Positions 21,641 to 31,400 are shown, numbered from the stretch's first letter. The stretch is 64,000 nt of DNA from Takakia lepidozioides (GCA_030704615.1 CM060734.1:52158042-52222041), one strand, 5' to 3'. A program made the numbers and translations. Notes: generated from the sequence alone by a model not told the origin.

Positions 21641-22029
21641 CCGCCGTATACGTCGTTTTCTCTCCTCCGGTTACAATGGGTCCAATGTCAGGCTCCCAAT
21701 TGTCCTCCGTACTGCAACCTTAAGTCCAGTGGCTTAGAGGTAGAGGACGCGTCCCGTGGTTGCTATGGCTGCAACCTCTTGAGCATACTCCCTGCCTGCT
21801 CAGTCAATGACAAGAACCTCATCCTGCCCCATCATCTTATCATTGAGGACCTCCTCAACCCGAGAAGAATCCCCAACCTCATCTATCACAGCCGCCTTGG
21901 CTGCCAACTCCCTCTGAACCTCGAGCACCTCCCACGTGTGCCATGGATGCATGCACCTCGTGGTCCTCACATTCTCGCCCCACTCACTCTCCCTGTAACC
22001 GTCTCGGTAGGCAGAGAGACCGTCAAGGG

Positions 22030-23010
22030 AAGTGCACTCCGCACTCTACGTTGCTCAGGCATAGCCAAGCTGATAATCCAGGTCAAGCAATTGAGATCCA
22101 TTGCTTGCCCCAACACTTGACGACGTGATGCCTCAGAAAGAGAAGGCACCGCCGTGGTCCCAGTGGAAAACTCCATAGCCCATTCTCGTTCGTCGGCATT
22201 AGGCTCCACTATCTGTTGCAACTGGCTATCCCACAAGAGGCCAGGTCCACCATCCCGAAAAGCATGGGATCCTGGGAAGCTGAGCAGTGTAGGTAATGCT
22301 GCTCGTGGTTGACCCACCCTGTTGACCATGCCAAAGGCGAATGGTCTCGTGTCTCACACGTTGAGACTGCCTCCCTGTGTCCAAAATGCCATCCACGGTG
22401 AGGTGTGTTGGCCGCTGCACCCCATCAAATGCACAGTAGTGCGGGTGGCATCAGTTAGGTCCCCAAAGCCGTGGACGATGAGCCCGTGACCCCCACTGCA
22501 GCTGCATCCAGCAACACTGCTGACCCAAGCCACGACCGGACTTGATGCACACTGGCCATCACCCTGGCCCGAGAATCGCCCATCAGTGGCACATTCTCCA
22601 TGATGTATGCTGGCGATACAGCTTGATGAAGCTGCAAGTGGTGCAAAATCCGCACCATCTCCCAAAACAGACCCGTCCTCGAGTCTCGCAATTCATTGCC
22701 ATGCCCGGCTGATGAATGCCCTTGGCAGGGCCAACCTGCCACTACCAGATCAATGGAGCCAACCTGCTCCAAATCCGGCGCCCCCAGCAACGAAATGTCT
22801 GCTGGCAAGGCTTGTTAGTATCCACGAACTGCAGCCACTGGCAACAAAGCAGGGTACTGTTGTACCAACTGAGCAACATGGCGCAGTGAGACGCGTCGTG
22901 CAGTCCCATCCCTCTCCACATACAGGTAACACCTTACCCGCACACCTGCCTGTAGCATAGCAGCCAATCCGGTGCTGATCCCGCCAAACAAGTCCAGAAG
23001 GTAAATGCCT
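22030..23010 (-). pseudogene. C5 cytosine DNA methyltransferase domain, copy C
   Basis: The best-preserved methyltransferase of the three. Motif I is LLDLFGGISTGL (22,966-23,001), continuous with the protease frame. Next come a CYLYVE strand, then IDLVVAGWPCQGHSSAG (motif IV, catalytic PCQ near 22,725), LFWEMVRILHHLQ, ENVPLMGDSRAR (motif VI) and, after frameshifts in the recognition region, EPNADEREWAM and VLGQAMDLNCLTWII (motifs IX/X). Span is about 310 codons, normal for the fold. A single TAA stop (near 22,816) interrupts where the family has Gln, a C-to-T type change. The enzyme class transfers a methyl group from AdoMet to C5 of cytosine. Target preference cannot be read from sequence. 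Confidence 0.88.
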
Positions 23011-24290
23011 TCATCCGGATACTGCCACACAATAGGTGTGGTATCCAATGGTGACAACTGAGGTGGTCCTGGTGCAATACCCGCACTCTCCTCCTCTCCT
23101 GACGGTACAAAAGCCTCTACCCAGGCTTGTTGCACCCGTCGATCAGCAACCTGCTGCAAATCCTTGCTCGTACCCCACAATGGAGTGTGAGCAACCATGG
23201 CAGGCAACTCCGCCATACCATGCATGTCATCCTGCTCTGATGGAGGTGGCACATCCTCTGCATGAGCATTGCCTTCCAGCAACTCTCCAGGCCAACTAAC
23301 TGCAGCTGTAAAGGCGGCTAGTGTTGGCATATTGCCCCATTGGGCAGCCGCAATACCCCCAATGAATGTCACAGGGAGTTGTGCACGACGACCATCCCCT
23401 GACTGCCATCCAGGCATGTAGGATGCTGACTCCTCCCAAAAGTCCAGGGTGAAGCCCATGGGATATAACACTGCTCCACCAACAAGGACATCGTAAGAGA
23501 CCGCGTCTGTCACAATGGCCTTGGCTTGCATCACTGAGCCATCTACATGATGATCTACTTGTAGTCCAATGGCCAACTCACGCCGTGTCATGCCCCGAGC
23601 CTGCTCTGATCCTCCCAGAGATGTCTGTGTCTGGAAATGACAAGGCTCCATATCCGCCTCCATGAGGCCCAAACCTGCAATAGCAGCTCTGCCCAACATC
23701 AGTGGCTCAGCTCCCGAGTCCAACAAGACCCGCAGTGGCCGGTACTTCTTGCCTGCCGGTCCACTCAAAGAGAAAATGTCATCCTGGTTGTCTAACAAGA
23801 CAACTCCAGGTGTCACCATGGCACGCTCAAAGGCTGGCCTAGCTGGCAGCTCCGTCAACCTGGCAGCTGCAGCTTGCCATGGCGCAGCCGTGGCAGTCTT
23901 GACCCTCAAATCTGAGGATTCCTCTGCCACTACACCTTCTAGTAACTCCGCAGAAGATGAAGTGACCTCCCCATTCTCACAGAGTGTTGCTGCTAGTCTG
24001 AACATTGCAGCTGGTCTTACCCCCGGCGTCGCAATCATGGTTGTCGAGAACAGTGGGGCTTGACACACAGAGGTGGCTGCCCCCAACAACACACCGGCTG
24101 CACTAGCCTTGGCAGCAGGTGTCAGTACTGCACGTGTAGCTCTCCCCAATGGCATAGAAACCTCCGCCTCGGTAACAGTCGGGCGAGAACTAGGTGCCAT
24201 GGATGGCGTTGACACTGTCTCCGCCAAGGTGAATGACTGAGGTAGCCTCGCCTGACGGCTTGCCTCCCCACGTTGTGGATCCAACTCCAC
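22815..24290 (-). CDS. Protease fused to methyltransferase N-terminus, copy C
   Basis: A 491-codon open frame that ties the two enzymes together. Residues 1-150 are Ala-rich linker (PLGRATRAVLTPAAKAS). The retropepsin motif LLDSGAEPLMLG lies near residue 190. The protease-like part ends after SYDVLVGGAVLYPMGFTLDF, a linker with PPQLSPLDTTPIVWQ follows, and motif I of the methyltransferase begins near residue 430. The frame stops at a TAA just before motif IV. The in-frame fusion argues that the methyltransferase is made as part of the Pol polyprotein and released by the adjacent protease. Frame-lossless spacing in copies A and B supports the same layout across the family. Confidence 0.82.
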   Translation of the reverse strand: MELDPQRGEASRQARLPQSFTLAETVSTPSMAPSSRPTVTEAEVSMPLGRATRAVLTPAAKASAAGVLLGAATSVCQAPLFSTTMIATPGVRPAAMFRLAATLCENGEVTSSSAELLEGVVAEESSDLRVKTATAAPWQAAAARLTELPARPAFERAMVTPGVVLLDNQDDIFSLSGPAGKKYRPLRVLLDSGAEPLMLGRAAIAGLGLMEADMEPCHFQTQTSLGGSEQARGMTRRELAIGLQVDHHVDGSVMQAKAIVTDAVSYDVLVGGAVLYPMGFTLDFWEESASYMPGWQSGDGRRAQLPVTFIGGIAAAQWGNMPTLAAFTAAVSWPGELLEGNAHAEDVPPPSEQDDMHGMAELPAMVAHTPLWGTSKDLQQVADRRVQQAWVEAFVPSGEEESAGIAPGPPQLSPLDTTPIVWQYPDEGIYLLDLFGGISTGLAAMLQAGVRVRCYLYVERDGTARRVSLRHVAQLVQQYPALLPVAAVRGY

Positions 24291-24482
24291 CTCTGCACTT
24301 CGTGGCTCAGGAACTCATGCTACTCCTCGAGTCACGGCTGCAGCAGACTCCACCTGCTCTAGTGGTAGTGCTGCTCCGCACATGAATCCCATGCCTCCCA
24401 TATCTCCTCCCTCAGGAACAGGAGGTGGACCATCCCGCCTGGGAGCCGGTACTGCCTGAGCTGTAGCCATGGCAGCGAGCCT

Positions 24483-26015
24483 CTACTCTAGCTGCTGAAG
24501 CCGGTTGGCCATGCCTTGGTCAACACCCTGACCTCCGCGTCCTTGGCCATGTTGAGCTTGCCCTTGGCCTGCACCTCGTGCCCGACCACCTCGTCCTCTC
24601 TGGGCTGGTCCACCTCGCCCCCGGCCACCATTGTTCCCTTGGAACTGGCCTGGGTGCAACTCAAGATGCAAGTCATAACACTGGGCATCTCCATGCCCAT
24701 ACTTGCCACAATGCCCACACTGCAACTGTGCAGGCTATGTTTGTGCCGGCCTTTTGCCACTCTCTGGGCAATCTCTCTTGACATGGGGTCCTCCACATGT
24801 CCAACATATCACCCCTGGTTGTTGTTGGCCTGCAAAAGATGCCACGGGCCTCTGCACCTGAGGTCCCCTGTAAGCTCCATGGAACTTGGGTTGGGAAACC
24901 TTGCCCCCCTGACCACGCTGTTGGGCAGTCCCTTGTGCCTGTGGGCTGGCAGCTGCGCCTCGTGCAGACATGTCCTTGCCAAACCCAATGGTAACAACTC
25001 GCTCCTCCACCATGTTGAGCTCTTGGAAGCAGAGAGAGAATGAATGACAGCTATGATCTACCCAGAGATAGAAATGATCCCGCTCAGCCAGCAGAAACAC
25101 ATCTGCTAATGTGGGTTGGGCTGCTTGTAACAGGGTTGCATCCCGCACCCTTCTCCTGAGCTCCTTGTCCAAAATTCCATACCAGAACTGGATTGCCTGA
25201 GCTTCAGTATCCCCTTGGGTCACACTTATCAAGCGTCTCATACGAGTGTAGGCCTCTGGCAAGCTCTCACTGGGTTTGCGCTGGAAGTCTTGCAAACTTC
25301 GCAGCTTCTTTGTCCGTACACCTTGGTAGTTCCTCCGCAACTCCTGGAAGAACTCCACCACCGGGTTGAATCTAGGCACATGTGTTGTAATCGTGGTAGG
25401 AGGAGTAGTAGCACCTTTTGAACTGGTACCACCTGCAGAAGTACCGGCACTACTTGTTCCACTACTAGTGCTGGTAGTGGGAGATATTGGTACTGATGCA
25501 GCTACTGGTCGCGTCGTGCCTCGAGTAATGGAGACGTAGTCAGGTGACCAATACATCCTCCACTCCTCAATCTCTGCTTCATGTCCTCGCCTGAACTCGT
25601 GGTAATCGTCCATAGGCGGGCCTTCCAAATGCTGGAACAGTCCCTTCCACGCCATGAATGGGGTGAATAGCTGTGGATTGCGCATCTGCTGCAAATCACA
25701 CCAGCTGTCGAACTCCTGGATAAAGTCATCCAACTCAATTGTGCCCACAGCTCCAGAGTACCTACGAGGCCCCTTGGTAGCTCCATACATCTCCTCCATG
25801 TCGTCCCACAACAATGGCGAATGAAACTGCACACCTGTTGATGAAGCCTCCGAGTCTGTGTCTAACTCTACAGTAGTTGAGGGTGGCGGTGAAGGTGGTC
25901 TGAACCGAATACCTCGTCTTGTGAACCCACTCTCACTGTTACTGCCTGTAGCCGTACTCCCCTCAAAACCCTTGGGTAACTCCGTAATGACACTCACAAT
26001 GTGCACCTCCTCCAC
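24483..26015 (-). CDS. gag: Gag polyprotein, copy C
   Basis: Open from the Met at 26,015 (MEEVHIVSVITELPK) to 24,735, then continuing in a second frame to 24,483. It contains an acidic N-terminus and the WKGLFQHLEGPPMDDYHEFR and WSPDYVSITRGT segments. The capsid part follows (FFQELRRNYQG to AIQFWYGILDKELRRRVRDA), with CWTCGGPHVKRDC as the first zinc knuckle. The second, CGHCGKYGHGDAQC, follows past a frame change, and the tail is Gly/Arg-rich. Compared with copy B there is an in-frame insertion of about 19 residues (AERDHFYLW...) before ELNMVEERVV. The product would form the virus-like particle and bind element RNA. Confidence 0.87.
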
Positions 26016-26580
26016 GTGGCACTATAAGGCTCTAGTACTAATCTAATAGTGACACGGGTGGGCACATGTTGCAGTCTAAGGGTCATATCCCAATGGCTTA
26101 GGGCACCTGCACCTGCATCCACCGCAAGAACTCCTATGGTTGGCTGGTCATCAACCCAGTCTCACCATAGAAGAAACACTGGTGGTCTTGCTGGTCATCA
26201 CTCCAGCCTCACCACCGACAACATACTCTAGGATTGACCGGTGATCAAATCCGGCCTAATCCCTATGAAAGCAAGCGCCCACACAAAACCAACATGGCAC
26301 ACAGTCAAGCATGCAGGTGTTGGGGGGGATCCAAACACAAGAAATCAAAACATCAACACCCCCACACCAAAATCCATCTGCAGTGCTGACCTGCAGAATA
26401 TCCCAGCCCAAAACCCCGGACTGACTGGCCTCCACCAAGAGAGGCTTTGGCAACTACAAGTACAAAGTAATGAAAATAGTAAAGAGATGGAGGGGAAGAA
26501 TAGAAGCCCGACCAAGCAAGATCTAATCCTGATCTATGCTATCAACTGCCAGACTTCTCTCAAAGTGCCTCGCTCTGCAT
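26016..26580. other. Copy C leader segment shared with copy A
   Basis: Contains the CACCTGCATCCACCGCAAG block and the two TGGCTGGTCATCA repeats also present near 11,690-11,800 in copy A, and the AAGCGCCCACACAAAAC block. It is the conserved gag-proximal leader. No coding frame is supported. Confidence 0.55.
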
Positions 26581-27282
26581 GATGGTAAGGTATAGGAGGT
26601 ATATCTATGTCCAAAAACCTGCCACTAACCTTGTCCCAAGCTACAGTAGCTCGCTCTAACCAACCCTCCTCCTCTTTCTGCTAGGTAGAGACAAAGCAAT
26701 ACTCCCCTATCTCCCGCTCACTGAACACTAAAGAAAACAAAGGTAGGGTCTGATAGTCTCTCAACTCGAAAGCTTTGAGACGGTTGCGGGTGTCCTCATT
26801 GCGAATGACTGCATCTCCCTCAAGCAAAACAAACTTGTCATTGTTAATGAACCCCCGCTCATGGTTGCCTTGTGCAGAGTGTGTCCGGCTGCAACCATGT
26901 CTGATTGCACAAACTTGTGTAGCTCCTGCTCCTCTGCTCCAGTACACCACGGCCTTGTGGCTGAACACCTGGTCCCCGGGGCTGTCTTTGGCTGTGTTCC
27001 AAGCCTAGCTTTCACCCACTTTGGTATTTCACCTACAGCTGCAGAACTGCTGGCTCCAACAGAGTTCTGACTGTCCAAAGCAATATTGAGGCCCTCAACG
27101 CCAACTACAACAGTTTGTTGTCCACTGCTAATGCCTGACTCCCAGTATGCAATCAACTCGTCCAACTGTTCTCCACTCAAATCAGTCTGAGTTCCTTGGG
27201 AAACATAAATCCTATCCCCTTGTGTGCACAGGCTAAGAGAAGAAACCTGCCCTTCAATTACGTCCTCATTTCCCCCAGCCAT
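26580..27282 (-). pseudogene. Unidentified coding-like segment in the copy C leader
   Basis: A frame from MAGGNEDVIEGQVSSLSL runs about 170 codons. A second frame in the same direction continues as GFINNDKFVLLEGDAVIRNE...LFSLVFSEREIGEYCF and then, past a stop, RATVAWDKVSGRFLDIDIPP. The composition is protein-like and the frames join in order, so this looks like one decayed gene. I do not recognise the family. It is on the sense strand of the retrotransposon and is absent from copy A, so it could be a captured host segment or a lineage-specific extra gene. Confidence 0.45.
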
Positions 27283-27612
27283 ACAAGGAGTACATCCACA
27301 GATTTGTCTCTCATATAGACTAGCACAGGTTCTAGAAACAGAATTGTGGATCTTTCATGGCACACTCACACTCTAAAAATTCCATAGATTTTTAGCAGAG
27401 TCCTAAAAACAAAAACCAGGTCTAGATTGGTAGATTTCCCCTTTTTGCAGCTATCCCCTCAAAAACTGAGTCAAACAGAGCCCATTTGACAAAGATATAA
27501 CCAATTTGGCTCTAAATCATTCAAATTAGATCAAAGGCCCCCCCCTTTTAGGTTTTCAAATTTAAAAATTTAAAGTTGCACCCAAAATATCTGGTAACTG
27601 GTTCCCGGTTCC

Positions 27613-27974
27613 CTAAGTTCTATATGGTTTCCTCGGTTCCCTGGCCACGTGCGTGCTGTTCCCCTCCGTTTCATTTGAGTTCAACAGCGTTGTGAGATCC
27701 GAAATTTCAAGTAGAGTGAGGCTGGAAATTTCATCAACTAGCCTGTGAATCTTCTCCGATGGCGGGGGCATCTGAGCTCTGGCGATGGCGGATCTGCTCC
27801 TGCGCTCTTGCTCCTCTTCCTCGAACTGGGCCTGCACGCTGCGGCTGAGGATGGAGCCTGCAACAGTGAGCGGCAGCAGGACGAGGCAAGAACTGACTCA
27901 TAGCAGGGAGCTCCCCTGCTCTGCAATGGGCCCCGTCTTCTTTGCCTCCTGTGGCTGTAACATTTTTCCCCCAT
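27613..27974 (-). pseudogene. Captured fragment of a mitochondrial ribosomal protein L7/L12 gene
   Basis: The frame contains PPPSEKIHRLVDEISSLTLL and EISDLTTLL, the N-terminal dimerisation helix pattern (VDEI.SLTLLE..DL) of the L7/L12 family. Upstream, in another frame, lies an Arg/Ala/Ser-rich stretch that would suit a mitochondrial presequence. The C-terminal globular domain is absent, so only the first part of the gene is here. It lies in sense orientation inside the leader of copy C. The match is made from motif memory; a pairwise search would settle it. Confidence 0.6.
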
Positions 27975-28418
27975 CTACCTCACAAATTCACTGCTGTTCC
28001 TTTACTTCTGACCTTTTATCACTCCAGTGGGACAGAGTACAAACACAGCAACCAGTGCCATATTCTGTTTAGGGAGAGGCCTACAGTAGTAGTCCTGAAC
28101 TCAAAACTCCACTTTATGTCCCACCCTGCCAGCCCTTGCAGGAACATCCAATCAACTGTCGTTCAATCTCTGATGATGGTGTACTCATTTGCCAGCATAT
28201 CCATATGGCTTGAGTTAAGCTGAAAAAGAAGCTTTTCATCATCAGTTTGTGCAAAGATAGACTGCAGGGTGAGCACAGTAACAAGAATTCCAGTCGATGA
28301 ATCCCTTTCCTCGTTCATGTGTACCTTATAACCAAATAAAAGATAGCAGGCCTCCCTGAAAATTGAGATCTTGTTTGCAAGACTTGCCGGTACCGAGCTT
28401 AACGCTTCTCAAGTGATA
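27975..28418. other. Copy C leader, no gene seen
   Basis: Non-coding-looking sequence between the L7/L12-like and MAD1-like fragments. It could be untranslated or intronic sequence taken along with them, but nothing in it decides this. Confidence 0.4.
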
Positions 28419-28904
28419 TCACCCGCTGAGTGAGCTCGGCAACTTCCATGGCCTGAACGTTGCCACTCCCCTTGGCAGACCCCAAGTCTCTTGCACTCCC
28501 ATCGCCCAGGCTATGCGGCCTCGCTCCAGTGTATCGAGCTTCTCACGCAGTGCTTCCACTTCAGCTTGCAATGCTTCTTGTCGGTCTTCTCTGTGGGCCT
28601 CTGCTTCAGGATTGTTGATCAAATGCAGCACCTTGGTTGTTGACCGGTCATATTCACCGTGTCCTAGCTTGGACTCCAAGACTGCAACCTCCTGCCGAAG
28701 TCTCTCACTCTCCTGCTGCAAGGACTTGACACTCTCATGGGTTTGGTTGAGCTCTTCGGACAGATTCTCAGCCTCCCGCCGTTGTTCAGTTGACGCATTG
28801 CTGCTTCTTGCAATGACCTCTTCCAAATGAATTGCATTATATTGAGCCTCTGTGAGAGCCACTTGCAATTCCTTGATGCGCTTATCCTTGGCCTTCTCCG
28901 ACAT
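28419..28904 (-). pseudogene. Captured fragment of spindle checkpoint gene MAD1
   Basis: A 161-codon frame, almost all heptad coiled coil (KELQVALTEAQYNAIHLEEV, LQQESERLRQEVAVLESKL). It contains the block LGHGEYDRSTTKVLHLINNP, which matches the conserved GHG.Y...TKVL...N block of plant and animal MAD1. About 130 residues are collinear without an intron, then homology stops and the frame runs on into unrelated sequence. It lies in sense orientation between the PBS and gag of copy C. MAD1 anchors MAD2 at kinetochores. Only a mid-protein fragment is here, so no MAD1 function is expected. Confidence 0.72.
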
Positions 28905-29451
28905 AGCCAGTGAGGAAGATGTCGCGAGGAGATGGGCTGTTTGAACTCTCCAGGGTTTTGTGAGGGCGCGAATCGGGCCTACAACATACAGATGTGACTT
29001 TTAACTCCCAAAATGTATGGGCCTAAGCAGCTCTCCAGCTATCCATTTCACTCCCGGCACTTTGTATTCATCCTAGGGACGTTGTGGTAGTGCAGATATC
29101 AGCGTTCACAGCTTGCCAGCGCTGCTCCATGCTGCACGGTAGAGCTTCTCTATAAGCTTACTGGGGAAACAATCATCCAGCTTCAAGGATCACGCATAGG
29201 TGCCAACTAGCATTTGCTGCTGCATTTTTAAGTCTCTCCTTGTGTGCTCCAAAGCCTTTGGTGACTTGGTAGCTTCAGCGACTGCAATAACAGTGGCGGC
29301 TCCGGCATCGTCATCCTCCAGGCGTTTCAGGGCACGCTGAATCTTGTGATCACATTCAATGATATGCTTCTCAAACTAAGCACTACTTACACACGGGTAA
29401 TCTTGCAAGTGCTAACCCTCAACTCCTACCTTGTAGTCACAGGTAAGATAA
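28905..29451. other. PBS-proximal leader of copy C, no gene seen
   Basis: No supported frame. It begins just upstream of the MAD1-like start codon, so part of it may be captured 5' untranslated or promoter sequence. The final bases lead into the PBS. Confidence 0.4.
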
Positions 29452-29464
29452 CATCTCTCTCGAG
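29452..29464 (-). promoter_or_regulatory. Primer-binding site, copy C (self-complementary type)
   Basis: The sense strand right after the LTR reads CTCGAGAGAGATG. All 13 bases are complementary to the copy's own LTR (29,657-29,669 and 18,199-18,211). Copy A has AAAG where copy C has GAGAG, and its LTR site changes to match, so the pairing covaries. No TGG start typical of tRNA priming is present. Confidence 0.7.
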
Positions 29465-29822
29465 TGATAAACAAGCTAAAAGGGCACACACTTTCAACAC
29501 AAGAAATATGAAATCCATCGCTATCACTCTTTAAAATAAAAGTCGAGCCAGGGGCACCCCAAGCTATGGGGACTCCACCCCACAACAACCTACACTCCCA
29601 TCATAAAGCACACTCAGATCTAAACGCATGAAGGAAGCTCGGTCGCGCAGACTCAACTCGAGAGAGATGAGCTGCGCGACTGCCGCTCTCATGAAGATAA
29701 GACGGTTCAGGTATCAAACTAAACTTGACACCTGACTTAACACTTGACCTAAATCCAAGTGTTAAGTACAAATAACTAGCTTTATTCTAGTCGTTTTCAC
29801 ACTGTGCTTATTTAACTTGACA
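29465..29822 (-). repeat. 5' LTR (L only) of copy C
   Basis: 358 bp, TGATAAACAAGC...TTAACTTGACA on the plus strand, closely matching 18,009-18,362. It is not preceded (in sense) by an X block: the sequence beyond 29,822 starts CGGACCC and is flanking DNA. Confidence 0.92.
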
Positions 29823-29826
29823 CGGA

Positions 29827-30359
29827 CCCTAAAACCGAGGGAAAAAGTGGGCCTATTGCCGTGGATGCAAACTCCACTACAAGGATGCAATCTCCTTTCC
29901 ATCAGACCAAAGACAGAAAGGCTCCAAAAAACAATGTGGCACGAATGTGCGATGAAAAATTGACGGATGAATGTAATGGATGAACGTTGGATGAGTGTCG
30001 GATGAAAAATTGCCCAGATGAGTGAGCCATAATTCCAGCCCAGAAGATCAGCCAGATTAAGGTGGCGTCAACGCCACCTTAATTTGGCACATTCGGGGAG
30101 AAAAAACAATATTTGTTTTTTGTTTTTGGTTTTTTTGTTTTTTGAAAAACTTGCAAATGAACCCAACCGGGCCTGCTTTGCAAGCAAAAGACCTGGCCTT
30201 TACCCCACATGGATTTCTGGTCATCTCGAAGAAGGACATGACAACGAATCATAAGTTATGTGGTCCGAGCAATATGTAGATGCCATTCACCCCAAATAAC
30301 ACACCATAAGACCATCCGGATTAAGGTGTCGTTGACAACAACTTAATCTGGCACATTTG

Positions 30360-30407
<48 letters not shown>

Positions 30408-31400
30408 TTACAAATGAACCCAACCGTCCCCTGCTTTGCAAGCAAAAGACCCGGCGTTTACCCAACATGGATTTCTGGTCACATGGAAGGACATGACAAC
30501 GAATCATAAGTTATGTGGTCCGAGCAATTTGTAGATGTCATTCACCCCAAATAGCACACGAAGACCAGCCAGATTAAGGTGGCGTCAACACCACCTTAGC
30601 ACATTCGGGAAAAAAGAAAAACGGATTAAGGTGGCGTTAAGGTGGCGCATTCAGGAAAAATAAAATAAAATCAGATATTTTTTTTTATTTTTTATTTTTG
30701 AAAAACTTGCAAACAGATTTTGAGTTATCATGTTATGCGGAGGTTGCCGCGGGCGATTTAGTCTCCTCTCATCTCCCCCTCCTATGTTTTACGACAAAGA
30801 TGGTTTTGTGCAGAGCAGGGCTAGTGTCTTCATAGACAGTTGTGCCTTCGTTTTGGACACTGACTCCAATAGCAATGGATATTCTTCGTCGGAATGAATC
30901 GGCTGTTTTCAAACGATTTTTATTAAAGCATCAAATGACCTCTCCACCTTCTTTGCAATTGGCTGTGAGCATCTCTCTCAACTTAGGATACCTGGTAAAA
31001 AGACAACCACAACCCTCCTCAGTTGGCAAGGATTCATTCTGGAGCCCGGGGGATTTGGCAACCACTACTACAAAACGCTTCTTAATTTCCATTCATCCAC
31101 AAACTACATTCATCCATGTGCCATTCGTCCATCCACCATTCATCCACCATTCATCCGTCATTCATCCATGACGACCTTGTAGGTATGCATGTTATACTGG
31201 ACACCACCCGCAATAATAGGTCCTCTAAGCCGAACAGGTGTCCGCTGTTATAGGTGAGCAGATCCTGATGCGTGGGCATAATTCTGCTCACGGAATTTTC
31301 TGCTCACGCTTCAGCTGGCTATGAAAATAAAAGGGGCTAAGAGATAATTAGGGGGAAAGGGGTGAGCACACAAGCTAAGGGCTTATGAGAAAGCAAACAC
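29827..31400. repeat. Repeat-rich spacer with palindromic tandem units, (TA)n and GGATGAA/TTCATCC arrays
   Basis: Two direct copies of a unit of about 250 bp (30,055-30,300 and 30,310-30,560) share GCCTGCTTTGCAAGCAAAAG, ATGGATTTCTGGTCA and CATGACAACGAATCATAAG. Each begins with GGATTAAGGTG(G/T)CGT followed by a full or partial inverted partner; the first reads GGTGGCGTCAACGCCACC, a perfect palindrome. A (TA)n tract of about 40 bp lies at 30,364-30,403. GGATGAA motifs at 29,940-30,010 face ATTCATCC motifs at 31,088-31,165, so the whole block may be one element with inverted ends. No gene is seen. Confidence 0.6.

Larger units (their letters stand above)
17922..29822 (-). mobile_element. Ty3/gypsy methyltransferase-PHD retrotransposon, copy C
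   Basis: The fullest copy (11.9 kb, minus strand). Sense order: LTR (L), self-complementary PBS, a 3.4-kb leader with apparent captured gene fragments, gag, protease fused in frame to a C5 methyltransferase, RT, RNase H, integrase, C-terminal PHD finger, PPT, and then X, L, X'. The element is damaged. The methyltransferase has an internal stop, RT and RNase H are frameshifted, and the integrase core is deleted. Mobilisation would need proteins from another copy. Confidence 0.9.

Noticed and set aside
21266-22120. 284-codon plus-strand frame within copy C
   Set aside because: Antisense to RT and methyltransferase sequence; no domain.
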